Origin: Flagellimonas oceanensis
GTDB lineage: Bacteria > Bacteroidota > Bacteroidia > Flavobacteriales > Flavobacteriaceae
Length of the DNA: 64,000 nt
NCBI RefSeq assembly: GCF_003992595.1
Contig: NZ_RZNA01000018.1
Location: forward strand, 7,501-71,500
Reading direction: 5' to 3'
Shown here: positions 8,510 to 18,938 of the stretch, piece by piece
How positions within the stretch are numbered: position 1 is the stretch's first letter
How the letters are laid out: every line of letters starts with the position of its first letter
Notes under the pieces: generated by a model
What the model was told of the DNA's origin: nothing
Database searches by the model: none
The model's input: the letters and a program-made list of their open reading frames with translations, nothing else
Made by a program: the position numbers and the translations under genes

Positions 8510-9826
8510 CTAATCACTGTTTCTTTCAGCTCTTCGCAGTTGTCTTTGGATTTTCCTAATAGCTGATTCAATGGACTTTTCGGGTTCTATGATATTATAT
8601 TCACCCCAAAAGTCAGGATCGGAGAATCCCGAAGCTTCGTCACTCAGGATAATCGATTTTCTGATTCTTTGTCGATATTTGGGTCTTTCGGTTTTACTGA
8701 CACTTTCCCAATCCGTGATGGCCATTTCAGCGGTCATACTGTATTGCGAATTGAACCATTTGTCTTCCCAATCCACTTTGAACTCCATGAATACGCTACT
8801 GTAACCGTAGTACCATTTTCCGTCTTTTTCCCTGTAATCGACACGGTAAGATACCTCTGTGGGCCATACATCAACCTTGGCGGGTTTTCTTCGTACAAAA
8901 AGATCGGCGGCTAGGTCCTCGTCGGTAATGTTCAGGGAGAAAATGGCCCCGGTCAGGACCTTGTTTTCCACATCGATGTACAATTCACCGCTATAGAGGG
9001 GTTCCAGCACATTTTCGCGCTGATCGAATCTTATGACATAGATCAATCGGTCGTTGGTGGTTGTGGAACGGTCAAAAGCAAATTTGTAGTTGGGCAATGT
9101 CTCTTCTGAAAATATATATTCAGGGTACTTCATCAAATCCACATATAGCGTGTTGTATGGTCCACCTTGTAGTTTTAGGGCAACTGTGTCCAATTTGCTG
9201 TAATCGGTGCTTTTCCTTGCTTTATAGAGTTCAACTGCATCATCCCGACCGATATCATAAGGGGTTTTGTATATGTTGACCACGGCTTCGGCCAATGAGA
9301 CGTTCCTTCTTCTTCTTTTTATGGTTTCCCTGTAAAAAGCCGTCATCAGGGAGGGGTCCTTAAAATAGTTGTCATCCCTGTTCTTCAGGGTTTCGCGTAC
9401 CAAAGCCAATGCATCTTTGGGGGCATTGATATTGATTTCAGAGAGTTGGGTCACGGAGACTTCCAGCGAAATCTCATTTTTTTCGGGTTGAAGGCTGGAA
9501 ATCGGAACCATTTTGGTTTTGTAGCCCAAAAAAGACACCACAACATTCTTATCGGTAAGGTCCTTGGGCACTTTCAAAAGAAAGTTGCCTTCAGTGTTGG
9601 TAATGGTACTGATATTGGTGCCTTCTACGGTAAGAGTGGCAAACACCAAGGACTTATTGCTGGACGCTTCTTTTACCTCCCCGCTGTATTCATTGTAATC
9701 AGCTGATGCATTTTGCTGAAATGCCATGGTCTCCAAGGGGAGCATCATGACAAAAATAGATATTGCCAAAAACTGTAAGACGTTAAATTTTGGCTTTAAA
9801 AAAAATGATGGGGTTATCTGTGGCAT
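8510..9826 (-). CDS. Carboxypeptidase-regulatory-domain secreted protein
   Basis: A 438-residue exported protein. Residues 1-36 are basic then hydrophobic (FLAISIFVMMLPLETMAF), a signal peptide. About residues 45-130 form a CarboxypepD_reg-like beta-sandwich (GEVKEASSNKSLVFATLTVEG...NTEGNFLLKVP), the module that also begins TonB receptors of this phylum. The remaining 300 residues are beta-rich with conserved-looking TAFYRETIKRRRRNVSLAEA and match a family common in Flavobacteriia with no settled role. It is not a TonB receptor: there is no plug or barrel. It may be cell-envelope associated. It stands between the M14 and S66 peptidase genes on the same strand. Confidence 0.75.
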   Translation of the reverse strand: MPQITPSFFLKPKFNVLQFLAISIFVMMLPLETMAFQQNASADYNEYSGEVKEASSNKSLVFATLTVEGTNISTITNTEGNFLLKVPKDLTDKNVVVSFLGYKTKMVPISSLQPEKNEISLEVSVTQLSEININAPKDALALVRETLKNRDDNYFKDPSLMTAFYRETIKRRRRNVSLAEAVVNIYKTPYDIGRDDAVELYKARKSTDYSKLDTVALKLQGGPYNTLYVDLMKYPEYIFSEETLPNYKFAFDRSTTTNDRLIYVIRFDQRENVLEPLYSGELYIDVENKVLTGAIFSLNITDEDLAADLFVRRKPAKVDVWPTEVSYRVDYREKDGKWYYGYSSVFMEFKVDWEDKWFNSQYSMTAEMAITDWESVSKTERPKYRQRIRKSIILSDEASGFSDPDFWGEYNIIEPEKSIESAIRKIQRQLRRAERNSD

Positions 9827-9939
9827 ATCCGCAATTTTTCCTTGTTACTTTTACTAAATGTACGAAAAAATGAAGATATGTTTCAATATCCTTTTTGTTA
9901 AAAAAAGCAATCAATTCCCTTAAAATCAGCTAAAAAAAC

Positions 9940-12387
9940 TTAATCCACCATAAAAAGGGCATTGGCAAAGAACAATTTCCCATTTTCCCAAAACCCTCGG
10001 AACAAGGGATTGTCCACCATATAGATCACTTGACCACGCCCATGGTTTTCGACTCCGAACACCAAGGATTCGGCAATTCTTTTTTGTGCCTCGGTTCCTG
10101 CAAAGCCAGAAAAAGGCTCGGTATTTTGTTCCAGGTATACGGCGTTTCCATTATCGAGATAGTCATAGGCACTGCTGCCCAGTTTCAAAGAGAAATAATC
10201 GGAACCATAACCATAGGCCAATGGATTGGAGTTGTCCACTTTTGTTTTGAAAATGGCACCCGTGATAGCACCTTTTATACGTTCCCGTTCCCAATCTTTA
10301 TAGGGTTGTGGGGTGTTCTCGCTGGAATCCTTAGCCTGCTTCTTTTTTACGATGCCAAATCCTTTTTCTCCATCAAGAGCATCTATGGAGCCTCCCATGG
10401 CTATGATTTTTCCGCCCTGTCTTACCCAATCTTTCAGTTTGGATAGTTGGTCTTCATTGAAATGATTGCCATATCGTCCATCGGGCAGGACCAAAATGTT
10501 ATACTCATCTAGGTCCACCCTAGCGGCGTAGTCATCATCCAACACGGTAAGCGGATAGTGCAATTGTTGTTCGAAAAAATGCCAAATTTCCCCAAATCTT
10601 AGGGTAGAGGTAGGTCCGCCGGAGAGAACTGCGACTTTGGGTTTTGTGATCATTTGAATGGATGAAGAACCAAAATCCTTCCCCGAATCCACAAAGCCTG
10701 TGCTTGTTGGTGTAATTTCTTTATTGAACTTAGTGACTATGGTCTGTAAGATCTGGATAAAGTCCCCTTTGTTTTCGTTGTCCCCTTTGGTAATGATCAA
10801 TGTGCCTCGATCAAAGGGTTTTCCCTCTATTCTGAAAGGATGGTCGGCTTTACGTACACGAATGCCTTTTTTTAGGAGTGCTGCCAAAAAGCGAGCATCA
10901 TCCATGCTGTTCCAGTCGGTCAAGAAAGCATAGCTTCCACTACTAATGGTGGGGGAGGTCGATGTTTCTTGTACATTCTGAGCGGAAACCGAGGAAGTGG
11001 AGGCCACAGCATCCAGCCCGTAGGCATAGGGTAAGGACCATGCCGTGATATCGTACGTCAACGAATCCGTAAGTTTTGTGCTGGGTTCAAACAATACCTT
11101 TACCAAGGTTCCCTTGGGTTGGTCGGTGGAAACCACCATACCATTTTTGTCGATGGAAAGGCTGCCAATATTTCCAGAACTGTAGCTATGTCCTCTGTAT
11201 GAACCGCTTGATAAATCCCCGTACTCAATGTTGTGCTTTTCCAGTAGTGACTTTAGGGCATCCAACTTGTCCTTGCTTCCTTTAAGCACATAACTTTTAT
11301 ATTTAAAATCCTTGTTTTGGTGATACTTCCTGAACTCCTCGTTCAATTTGGCTGCGTTTTGAGAGGATACCTCTACCGTGGAGAGGCCTGTTGTAAAGTG
11401 GTGTGCGATTCTATCCTTTAAGGTAAGGGTATCCCCAATGGCAGTGATCACTCCAAGACCAGCTCTTCCACTACCTCCCTGTTCGTAGGTCATTCCTATG
11501 GAACCATTGTAAATAGGGTAGGTGTCGCCATAACTTGGGTACAATAGGTCGAAAACCTCTTTAGTGAAATAGAACCAACCATTGGCATCAAAATATTTGG
11601 CGTGGTTCCTGCCCAAGGTCACTTGAAAATCACGTTGGAAATCAGTGATCACTTCGTGATAGGGCTCTGCTGCTGGGGCAAAATAATAGGGGTTGTTCAC
11701 ACCTTGTTCGTGGAAATCCACATGAACATGGGGTAACCATTGATTGTACATTTTTAGACGTTGTTGGCTTTCAACCTGTGTAAGCCAGGCCCAGTCACGG
11801 TTCAAATCGAACATATAGTGGTTACTTCGTCCATTCCACCAGCCTTCGTGATGCTCCTTGCTGTTCGGGTCCACTTGGTAGGGTGTGTTCTTGTATTGGT
11901 TGTACCAGTTGCTATATCTGTCACGCCCGTCGGGATTGATGCAGGGGTCCATGATCACAACGGTGTTTTCCAGGTAAGAACTTTTTTTGGTCAACAACTC
12001 ATAGATGGTTTTCATGGATGCTTCGGTACTTACACTTTCGTTCCCATGCACGTTATAGCTCAACCACACAATTGCTTTGGAGGAATTTCCCGCCCCCTCT
12101 GTATTCTTTAAATGTTCCTGTCTGATGGTTTCCAGATCGGCTAAATTCTCAGCGGAGGATACGTAGGCCAGAATCAACGGCCGTCGTTCGTTCGTTTGGC
12201 CATAAACCGTTAGTTGCACCCTGTCCGGGGCGGATTCAGCCAAATATTCGTAGTAATCCACCACTTCATGATGACGGGTAAACTGTGTTCCGAGCTCGTA
12301 CCCCAAAAACTCCGAAGGGGACTTTAACTGTTGTGCGGATACGGAAATGGATACTAAAAGAACGAGGGAAAATAAAAATTTGGTCAT
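9940..12387 (-). CDS. M14 family zinc carboxypeptidase, secreted
   Basis: An 815-residue exported metallopeptidase. The start at 12387 gives a clean signal peptide (MTKFLFSLVLLVSISVSAQ); a longer frame upstream to 12537 has no signal and is rejected. The peptidase domain (about 25-350) shows NVHGNES (zinc His and Glu) and HVHVDFHEQG (third zinc His), with the catalytic glutamate probably in TYEQGGSG. The C-terminal half has a Rossmann-like part with VAVLSGGPT and NILVLPDGRYG resembling class I glutamine-amidotransferase-like folds seen in large M14 proteins of Bacteroidota. Probably takes part in scavenging peptides. A TAGATTTG element sits 21 bases upstream. Confidence 0.88.
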   Translation of the reverse strand: MTKFLFSLVLLVSISVSAQQLKSPSEFLGYELGTQFTRHHEVVDYYEYLAESAPDRVQLTVYGQTNERRPLILAYVSSAENLADLETIRQEHLKNTEGAGNSSKAIVWLSYNVHGNESVSTEASMKTIYELLTKKSSYLENTVVIMDPCINPDGRDRYSNWYNQYKNTPYQVDPNSKEHHEGWWNGRSNHYMFDLNRDWAWLTQVESQQRLKMYNQWLPHVHVDFHEQGVNNPYYFAPAAEPYHEVITDFQRDFQVTLGRNHAKYFDANGWFYFTKEVFDLLYPSYGDTYPIYNGSIGMTYEQGGSGRAGLGVITAIGDTLTLKDRIAHHFTTGLSTVEVSSQNAAKLNEEFRKYHQNKDFKYKSYVLKGSKDKLDALKSLLEKHNIEYGDLSSGSYRGHSYSSGNIGSLSIDKNGMVVSTDQPKGTLVKVLFEPSTKLTDSLTYDITAWSLPYAYGLDAVASTSSVSAQNVQETSTSPTISSGSYAFLTDWNSMDDARFLAALLKKGIRVRKADHPFRIEGKPFDRGTLIITKGDNENKGDFIQILQTIVTKFNKEITPTSTGFVDSGKDFGSSSIQMITKPKVAVLSGGPTSTLRFGEIWHFFEQQLHYPLTVLDDDYAARVDLDEYNILVLPDGRYGNHFNEDQLSKLKDWVRQGGKIIAMGGSIDALDGEKGFGIVKKKQAKDSSENTPQPYKDWERERIKGAITGAIFKTKVDNSNPLAYGYGSDYFSLKLGSSAYDYLDNGNAVYLEQNTEPFSGFAGTEAQKRIAESLVFGVENHGRGQVIYMVDNPLFRGFWENGKLFFANALFMVD

Positions 12388-12408
12388 GCTAGGGTTAATT
12401 GATCCTAC

Positions 12409-12416
12409 CAAATCTA
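12409..12416 (-). promoter_or_regulatory. Candidate -7 element of the M14 peptidase gene
   Basis: On the minus strand TAGATTTG matches TAnnTTTG, 21 bases before the ATG at 12387. This supports the short start. No clear -33 TTG at the usual distance. Confidence 0.4.
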
Positions 12417-12519
12417 CTAATAAATTGAAGCAGAAACCTAATTTTATCGAGGTGTGGACCACGAAAACCACACAAAATTCAATTAACGTATTTTTAGGAT
12501 GAGAAAAAAAGAAGAGACT

Positions 12520-12527
12520 TATCTTTG
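12520..12527 (+). promoter_or_regulatory. Candidate -7 element of bshC
   Basis: TATCTTTG matches TAnnTTTG and lies 20 bases before the bshC ATG at 12548. The -33 position is T-rich but has no exact TTG. Confidence 0.45.
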
Positions 12528-12547
12528 AACACCTCATTACAGTTTGA

Positions 12548-14149
12548 ATGGAAGTAGAATGTATACCCTTTAAGGAGACCGGTTATTTTTCCCAATTAAT
12601 TTGTGATTATTTAGAACAGAAAAAAGAGTTGTCCCCCTTTTTTAATAGATACCCTTTGCCATCGAATTTTGGTGATCAGATCAAAGAGAAAGCTGCTAAT
12701 TATCCAAAGGGGCACAGAGCAGTACTGGTAAACTCACTAAAGCATCAATATAAAGGGTTTGAGGTTTCCAAGGCTACCCAAAAAAATATCGATGCCCTTG
12801 CAAAGGACACATCCTTCACGGTGGTAACAGGGCATCAGTTGAACTTGTTCACGGGACCGCTGTACTTCCTTTATAAAATTGTTTCCACCATCAATCTGGC
12901 CAAAAAACTCAACAAGGAACATCCCGAAAACCATGTGGTGCCCATATATTGGATGGCTACGGAAGATCATGATTTCGATGAGATCAATTACTTCAATCTA
13001 CACGGAAAAAAAGTGCTCTGGAACAAAAGGGCATCCGGTGCCGTGGGTAGGTTATCCACTGAGGGATTGGATGAGGTATACGAAATATTTGCCTCCGAGC
13101 TTGGCAATTTGGGGTTGACGGATAGATTAAAGGATTTTTTCAGAAAAGCATATCTGGAGCATGACACTTTAACGGACGCGACCCGCTACCTTGCCAATGC
13201 ACTGTTCGGGGAAGAAGGATTGGTCATAGTGGACGGTGATGACAAGGAACTCAAGAAATTATTGATCCCCTATGCCAAAACGGATATTCTTGATCATACG
13301 CCGCATGAAAAAATATCGGAGACCATGGATGCTTTGGGTCAGGTGTCCTCAGATTATACGATTCAGGTCAACCCAAGGGAAATCAATTATTTCTATTTGA
13401 AGGATGGTATCCGGGAGCGAATCATCCTGAAAAAAGGAAAATACCATGTGATCAATACCCATATCGATTTTTCCAAGGAAGAACTGCTACAAGAACTGGA
13501 AACCTATCCCCAACGGTTTTCACCCAATGTGGCGGCCCGTCCCTTGTACCAAGAAGTGATTTTGCCCAACTTGTGCTACATCGGCGGAGGTGGAGAATTG
13601 GCTTACTGGTTGGAGCTCAAATCCTATTTTGATGAGGTTGGAGTCGCCTTCCCCATGCTGATGCTGCGTAATTCAGCTTTGCTGATCACTGAAAAGCAAT
13701 CTGAAAAGGTCGAGAAGATGGGATTGACGGTTTCCCATCTATTTATGAAACAGCATTCGCTCATCAACAAGAAAATACGGGACATTTCCAATATCGATAT
13801 TGATTTTTCGCCCCAGAAAAAATTATTGGAAGAGCAATTTAAACACATGTACGAACTGGCCGAAAAAACGGATAAAAGTTTTTTGGGGGCGGTAAAGGCG
13901 CAGGAGGTGAAACAGAAAAAAGGACTGGACCATCTAGAAAAACGGTTGCTAAGGGCACAAAAACGTAAGCTAAAGGACCATGTGGTGCGTTTGACCGATC
14001 TTCAAAATGAGTTGTTTCCCAATCAATCACTTCAAGAACGACAAATGAATTTTTCGGAAATCTATCTGGAAATGGGGGAGGACTTGATTCCCTTATTGTT
14101 GAAAACGTTAGATCCCTTTTCCAAGGACTTCATTGTTTTAAAGCACTAA
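12548..14149 (+). CDS. bshC: Bacillithiol biosynthesis cysteine-adding enzyme
   Basis: A 533-residue cytoplasmic protein of the BshC family, which attaches cysteine to glucosaminyl-malate in the last step of bacillithiol synthesis. Bacillithiol is the low-molecular-weight thiol of Firmicutes and Bacteroidota. Signature stretches are VVTGHQLNLFTGPLYFLYK (about 95-113), YWMATEDHDFDEIN (about 134-147) and LCYIGGGGELAYWLELK (about 341-357). The C-terminal third is a predicted coiled coil (about 430-490), as in the solved family member. The other bsh genes are not in this window, which is usual. It ends 162 bases before a strong terminator. Confidence 0.93.
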   Translation: MEVECIPFKETGYFSQLICDYLEQKKELSPFFNRYPLPSNFGDQIKEKAANYPKGHRAVLVNSLKHQYKGFEVSKATQKNIDALAKDTSFTVVTGHQLNLFTGPLYFLYKIVSTINLAKKLNKEHPENHVVPIYWMATEDHDFDEINYFNLHGKKVLWNKRASGAVGRLSTEGLDEVYEIFASELGNLGLTDRLKDFFRKAYLEHDTLTDATRYLANALFGEEGLVIVDGDDKELKKLLIPYAKTDILDHTPHEKISETMDALGQVSSDYTIQVNPREINYFYLKDGIRERIILKKGKYHVINTHIDFSKEELLQELETYPQRFSPNVAARPLYQEVILPNLCYIGGGGELAYWLELKSYFDEVGVAFPMLMLRNSALLITEKQSEKVEKMGLTVSHLFMKQHSLINKKIRDISNIDIDFSPQKKLLEEQFKHMYELAEKTDKSFLGAVKAQEVKQKKGLDHLEKRLLRAQKRKLKDHVVRLTDLQNELFPNQSLQERQMNFSEIYLEMGEDLIPLLLKTLDPFSKDFIVLKH

Positions 14150-14361
14150 TAGAACAGGGTTCCCTTGAGCCAATCTAAATTTTTCAAAAAAACTTTAAAA
14201 CCTAGGTAGGGTATTTACAAGTTAGGTTGTTCCATAGGTGTAAATAGCTATGAAAATTTAAATTTTGAGTTGGTTAACTCATATGTTTAGGTTGGTTTTG
14301 ATTTTATTGAAAAGCCTCGGAGTGGTTCCCGGGGCTTTTGTTTTTTAGGCTCGAAATAAGC
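14150..14361. other. Intergenic stretch between bshC and pgmB
   Basis: 212 bases, AT-rich, with no credible open frame. It contains GGTTCCCTTGAGCC-type short complementary stretches, AAATTTAAATTT at 14259-14267 region, GAGTTGGTTAACTC (14266-14279; a short hairpin GAGTT/AACTC) and ends in the terminator at 14310-14339. It could be a long bshC 3' UTR or carry a small RNA on the plus strand. Confidence 0.3.
14310..14346 (+). terminator. Strong hairpin terminator between bshC and pgmB
   Basis: An 11-pair stem (AAAAGCCTCGG with CCGGGGCTTTT, one G-U pair; 14310-14320 and 14329-14339) with an 8-base loop, followed by GTTTTTT. Ends transcription from the bshC side; the minus-strand T-tail for pgmB is weaker. 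Confidence 0.8.
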
Positions 14362-15021
14362 TTAGAACAAATCCTTGAAATGTGATTTCACTTCAAACAA
14401 TGTCGCTTCTTTCATGGTGTTGAACCTAATGTCCGCATGGCCAACCCGTTCTTCGGGACCAATGCCCACACTGTGGAACTTTCCAGCTTTGGCGGCATCA
14501 ATTCCTTTTTCGGCATCTTCAAAAACAATACAGTTTTCCGGGGGTAATCCCATTTTTTCAGAGGCATAGAGAAAAATATCGGGAGCGGGCTTACTCTTGG
14601 AAACACTGTTGCCATCCCCGATAACATCAAAAAAATGGGTGGCATTGAGCTGCTTTAAAACCTTTTGGGCATTTTTACTGGCACTTCCCAAGGCCACGCG
14701 AAACCCTTCCGACCTTAAATGGGTCAAAAGTTCCCTGGCACCGGGCAAATAATCTTCAGGGGTCATGTCGTCCAAGCTCTCAACGTAGATGTCGTTCTTT
14801 TTGGTGGCCAGGTCAACTACCGTGTCTTCATCCAAGGACACCCCGTTATGATCCATGATCACTTTTATGGAGTCCATTCTTGAAATCCCTCTCAGTTTCT
14901 CATTAAGGTCACGGTCAAAGTCCCAGTCCATATCCTCGGACAGTTTTTTCCAAGCTGCATAGTGAAGTTCGGCGGTATCCGTGATCACGCCATCCAAATC
15001 AAAAATAAAACCCTTAATCAT
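14362..15021 (-). CDS. pgmB: Beta-phosphoglucomutase
   Basis: A 219-residue HAD-superfamily phosphatase-fold enzyme that interconverts beta-glucose 1-phosphate and glucose 6-phosphate, usually after maltose phosphorylase. The nucleophile Asp8 and general acid Asp10 lie in FDLDGVITDTAELHY; the helical cap holds LRGISRMDSI; GSASKNAQ supplies motif II and FEDAEKGIDAAKAG motif IV. The spacing and LRGISR signature separate it from generic phosphoglycolate phosphatases. In many Flavobacteriia pgmB sits in a maltose-utilisation cluster; here it stands alone, while glgB and a GH31 alpha-glucosidase lie about 37 kb away. Confidence 0.88.
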   Translation of the reverse strand: MIKGFIFDLDGVITDTAELHYAAWKKLSEDMDWDFDRDLNEKLRGISRMDSIKVIMDHNGVSLDEDTVVDLATKKNDIYVESLDDMTPEDYLPGARELLTHLRSEGFRVALGSASKNAQKVLKQLNATHFFDVIGDGNSVSKSKPAPDIFLYASEKMGLPPENCIVFEDAEKGIDAAKAGKFHSVGIGPEERVGHADIRFNTMKEATLFEVKSHFKDLF

Positions 15022-15192
15022 GGTTGATACGATTTAAAAGGCAAAGAAATAATGAAATCTATTAAGAAAAAAATTAGATAAGGGTGCCTGGTTTTCCAAA
15101 GAAAGTGTAAGGCAATGCGCAAAAGATGAACTTGTTGATAACCCGTTGGAATTCCTTTCCGGAAAAACTTGTGGTAAATAACCTTTAAAGGA

Positions 15193-15225
15193 TACTTTTG
15201 CAACTAAAGCAAATTGCTATTTTTG
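15193..15225 (+). promoter_or_regulatory. Two candidate -7 elements upstream of guaA
   Basis: TACTTTTG at 15193-15200 and TATTTTTG at 15218-15225 both match TAnnTTTG. The first, with a TTG at 15169-15171 (21-base spacer), would give a leader of about 20 bases. The second has TTTG at 15197-15200 as a possible -33 (17-base spacer) but ends only 3 bases before the ATG at 15229, so its transcript would begin at or just past the start codon. Confidence 0.5.
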
Positions 15226-15228
15226 CCC

Positions 15229-16761
15229 ATGCAGAACAACGTACTCATCCTAGACTTCGGTTCCCAGTACACACAGCTGATCGCAAGACGCGTTAGGGAA
15301 CTCAACATTTACTCAGAAATCAAACCATATAATAAACTGCCCGAAGATTTATCGGATTACAAGGCGGTCATTCTTTCCGGATCGCCATCTTCGGTGCGTG
15401 CGGAGCAGGCCCCTCATCCCGATTTGTCGGAGATCAAGGGCAAAAAACCCTTATTGGGCATCTGCTACGGAGCACAATATTTGTCCCATTTTCATGGAGG
15501 AAACGTAGCACCCTCTGCTACCCGTGAATATGGAAGGGCCAACCTATCCTATGTGAAGCAAGATGAAGATTTCTTGACCGGAATTGGAGAAGGTAGCCAA
15601 GTTTGGATGAGTCATAGCGACACCATTAAAGAACTTCCAGAGGGAGCCGTTCGTTTGGCTAGTACCCACGATGTGGAAAATGCAGCATACAAGATTGCAG
15701 GTGAGACCACCTACGGAATCCAGTTCCACCCTGAAGTGTACCATACCACAGATGGAAAAAAACTATTGGAAAACTTTTTGGTGAACATTGCTGGGTTGCA
15801 ACAGGATTGGACCCCAGATGCCTTTGTGGAAACCACAGTCGAAGAGCTAAGGGAGGAAATTGGAGATGAAAAAGTGATTTTGGGGCTGTCCGGTGGAGTG
15901 GACTCCAGTGTAGCGGCCATGTTGTTGCACAAGGCCATAGGCGATCATTTGTACTGTATCTTCGTCAACAACGGACTCCTTCGAAAAAACGAGTTCGAAA
16001 GTGTTCTCGATCAGTACAAGCACATGGGGTTGAATGTAAAGGGAGTTGATGCTTCGGCACGCTTTTTGGATGCCTTGAAGGGAGAATCCGACCCCGAAGG
16101 AAAAAGAAAGATCATCGGAAGGGTCTTTATCGAGGTTTTTGATGATGAATCACACAAAGTGGAAAATGCAAAATGGTTGGCACAGGGAACCATTTATCCA
16201 GATAGGATTGAATCGGTTTCAGCCAGTGGCGGACCATCCGCAGTGATAAAGAGCCACCACAACGTAGGGGGATTGCCCGATTACATGAAGTTGAAAGTAG
16301 TGGAGCCCTTGAAAATGTTGTTCAAGGATGAGGTAAGGAGAGTGGGCGCAAGTATGGATATGCCTGCCGAAATTTTGGGTAGACACCCATTTCCAGGACC
16401 CGGTCTCGGAATCCGTATCTTAGGCGATATTACGGCGGAGAAAGTGGCCATTTTACAGGAAGTGGATGCCATTTTTGTTGATGGATTGAAAAAATGGGGG
16501 CTTTATGACAAGGTTTGGCAGGCCGGGGCCATGCTTTTGCCCGTAGATAGTGTAGGAGTTATGGGAGATGAACGCACTTACGAAAAGTGTGTGGCCCTCA
16601 GAGCGGTGGAAAGTACCGATGGTATGACGGCCGATTGGGTGAATCTACCATATGAATTCCTACAAAAGACCTCTAATGATATAATAAACAAGGTTAAAGG
16701 CGTTAATAGAGTGGTGTATGACATTAGCTCAAAACCACCGGCAACTATAGAATGGGAATGA
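15229..16761 (+). CDS. guaA: GMP synthase (glutamine-hydrolysing)
   Basis: A 510-residue two-domain enzyme that aminates XMP to GMP using glutamine and ATP. The class I amidotransferase domain (1-190) has Cys79 in GICYGAQ and His167/Glu169 in QFHPE. The ATP-pyrophosphatase domain follows with the P-loop SGGVDSS (221-227), and the dimerisation domain ends in the conserved KPPATIEWE. The start [10 protein letters not shown] at 15229 is preferred over a frame five residues longer. Its stop overlaps the next gene's ATG as ATGA (16758-16761), which couples translation of a nucleotide-synthesis gene to a cell-wall-binding protein gene. Confidence 0.96.
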   Translation: MQNNVLILDFGSQYTQLIARRVRELNIYSEIKPYNKLPEDLSDYKAVILSGSPSSVRAEQAPHPDLSEIKGKKPLLGICYGAQYLSHFHGGNVAPSATREYGRANLSYVKQDEDFLTGIGEGSQVWMSHSDTIKELPEGAVRLASTHDVENAAYKIAGETTYGIQFHPEVYHTTDGKKLLENFLVNIAGLQQDWTPDAFVETTVEELREEIGDEKVILGLSGGVDSSVAAMLLHKAIGDHLYCIFVNNGLLRKNEFESVLDQYKHMGLNVKGVDASARFLDALKGESDPEGKRKIIGRVFIEVFDDESHKVENAKWLAQGTIYPDRIESVSASGGPSAVIKSHHNVGGLPDYMKLKVVEPLKMLFKDEVRRVGASMDMPAEILGRHPFPGPGLGIRILGDITAEKVAILQEVDAIFVDGLKKWGLYDKVWQAGAMLLPVDSVGVMGDERTYEKCVALRAVESTDGMTADWVNLPYEFLQKTSNDIINKVKGVNRVVYDISSKPPATIEWE

Positions 16762-18938
16762 AAAAACATATTTTACAACTGGTGTTTACCGTGGTCTTTT
16801 TGTTGGCCATGGTGCCAGTTTCTGCACAGAACTACGCAACACATGCTGTAAAGGAAGGGGAAACGCTGAAGAGCATATCCCAGCAATACCGGGTAACCCC
16901 CTATAGCATATTACAGGCCAACAAGGAAATTAAAAGTGCTTCCGATGTCAAGGAAAACACGATTCTTATCATTCCCTTGAACGGACAACCTGTTGAAAAC
17001 AAAACAGAGACCAAGCAGGAAGAACAAGAGGAAGAAATAATACCGATTCGGTTTCTTCGCCATAGGGTAAAAAGAAGGGAGACCATTTTTGGCCTGACCC
17101 AGAAATACAATATTACCGAAGATCAGTTAAAACGATACAATACGAGGTTGTATTCCGAAGCCCTAGAACGTAAAATGGTGCTTCAGATTCCCGTGTTCCC
17201 GGAAGTGGATGAGGATGAAGAAAAAGAACTGGATTTTGAAACCTATACCGTACGGCCCAAGGAGACCCGATGGAGCATTGCCCATAAATATGGTATAAGT
17301 GTGGACAGTCTGTTGGTGTTGAACCCTGAATTGGACAAGACCACCAATTATTTGGCCGCTGGGGAAGAACTGAAATTACCTAGACCAAAAGGCGACAGTC
17401 TCAAAGAGCAGAAAACAGAGATTTTCACTTCTTACACCGTACCGCCCAAAATGACCCTGTACAGTTTGGGACGTGAGTATGGCATTCCTACCGATTCCAT
17501 TGTTCGATTGAACCCGGAGATCATGAAAGAAGGAGGTCTCAAAGAGGGAATGGTGGTCCGACTTCCCAAAAAGAAAGATGATGAAGGGGAGGTCAACACG
17601 GAAAACTTCATTTTTTATGAAGTAAAACCAAAGCAAAATATTTTCAGAATTACCCAGAACCTTAAGATCACACGGGATGAATTGTTCCGTTTGAACCCAG
17701 CTCTTGAAAATGGACTCAAGGCCGGAATGGTATTGAAATTGCCCAAGGAAAAAGCGGACGAGCTTGAAGTGAAGAATGCTCTGGTATTGGACAAAATCAA
17801 TTTGGTGGACAGCATCAATGTGGAAAATAGACCAAAGTTGGTCTTTATGCTTCCGTTTAGATTGGACAAGGTCAATGTGAACGATACCGAACAGGCGGAA
17901 GAGCTTATCAAGAACCGTAGGGATCTTGCTTTGAGCCTTGGTTTTTATACAGGGGCCATGGTGGCTTTGGATTCCATCAAAAAGTTAGGGGTTTCGGTGG
18001 ATGTGAAAACCTACGATACCCAACTGGACCAAGCCAAGGTAAAGGAAATTTTGTTCAGGGAGAATTTGACGGGTGTCAATGCCATCATTGGCCCATTGGC
18101 CCCAGGACCTTTGGATGAGGTGGCGGTTCAGGCATCGGCGAAAAACATTCCCGTGATCGCCCCGATTTCTTCCGATAGTGAATTGAGCCATAGCAATGTG
18201 TTCTTCTCAGTGCCCAGGGACGTGGTGCTTCGGGATAAAATGCTGTCCTACATCGAAGAAATCCATAAGGATGAAAATATCATCATCATTGCGGATTCCA
18301 CGCACCAAGTGGCGCACGATTCCATTTTGAGTAAATTCCCTTCGGCCCAAATAGCGAAGGTAATCGATAATAAATCCTTGCATCTGGATGAATTCTTGAT
18401 TCAACTTTCAGAGGAAAAGGAAAACTGGGTCTTCTTGGAAACCGAGCAGCCCAATATGGTGGCCAGTGTCACTTCCATTTTGAACTCGGCCAATACCGCC
18501 ATAATAAGTGATGAGGAAGTGCCAGAGGTCAAAGTGCGTATGTTTACAACGAGCTATAATGCCGCTTTTGAGAATGAGGCGGTGTCCAAAACCCATTTGT
18601 CCAACCTTAAGTTTACCTTTTCATCATTTTACAGGGAATCGGGGAATGCGGATTTCATCAATGCCTACGGTAAAAAATACAATGGCCTGATTCCCGACAG
18701 ATATGCCGTCCGAGGATTTGACGTAACCATGGACGTGCTATTGAAGCTGGCATACAAGAACAATCTTTTCGAAACCTCCAAATACATTGGTTTAACGGAA
18801 TATGCAGGCAATGGGTTTGATTATTTCAATGATTGGACCTCAGGTTATTTCAATCGTGCTTGCTACATTATGGAGTACGAGGACCTTACAATAAAAGAAG
18901 TAGAGCCAAAGAAGAATGACATCAAAAGTAACCTATAA
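16758..18938 (+). CDS. LysM-repeat protein fused to a periplasmic-binding-protein-like domain
   Basis: A 726-residue exported protein. Residues 1-23 form a signal peptide (ending PVSAQ). Five LysM peptidoglycan-binding modules follow, each about 45 residues, near 26-73, 100-147, 163-213, 227-272 and 285-329 (for example [20 protein letters not shown]). The C-terminal 370 residues resemble a type 1 periplasmic binding protein, as in LpoA and amino-acid receptors: [44 protein letters not shown]. It may recruit or regulate peptidoglycan synthesis. The start at 16758 overlaps the guaA stop; a GTG-free alternative ATG two codons upstream at 16752 is also possible. Its 3' end overlaps osmC-like by 23 bases. 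Confidence 0.88.
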   Translation: MKKHILQLVFTVVFLLAMVPVSAQNYATHAVKEGETLKSISQQYRVTPYSILQANKEIKSASDVKENTILIIPLNGQPVENKTETKQEEQEEEIIPIRFLRHRVKRRETIFGLTQKYNITEDQLKRYNTRLYSEALERKMVLQIPVFPEVDEDEEKELDFETYTVRPKETRWSIAHKYGISVDSLLVLNPELDKTTNYLAAGEELKLPRPKGDSLKEQKTEIFTSYTVPPKMTLYSLGREYGIPTDSIVRLNPEIMKEGGLKEGMVVRLPKKKDDEGEVNTENFIFYEVKPKQNIFRITQNLKITRDELFRLNPALENGLKAGMVLKLPKEKADELEVKNALVLDKINLVDSINVENRPKLVFMLPFRLDKVNVNDTEQAEELIKNRRDLALSLGFYTGAMVALDSIKKLGVSVDVKTYDTQLDQAKVKEILFRENLTGVNAIIGPLAPGPLDEVAVQASAKNIPVIAPISSDSELSHSNVFFSVPRDVVLRDKMLSYIEEIHKDENIIIIADSTHQVAHDSILSKFPSAQIAKVIDNKSLHLDEFLIQLSEEKENWVFLETEQPNMVASVTSILNSANTAIISDEEVPEVKVRMFTTSYNAAFENEAVSKTHLSNLKFTFSSFYRESGNADFINAYGKKYNGLIPDRYAVRGFDVTMDVLLKLAYKNNLFETSKYIGLTEYAGNGFDYFNDWTSGYFNRACYIMEYEDLTIKEVEPKKNDIKSNL

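Noticed and set aside
9940-12537. 865-codon version of the M14 peptidase starting at 12537
   Set aside because: The first 50 codons have no signal peptide and include the promoter-like element; the start at 12387 gives a clean signal peptide.
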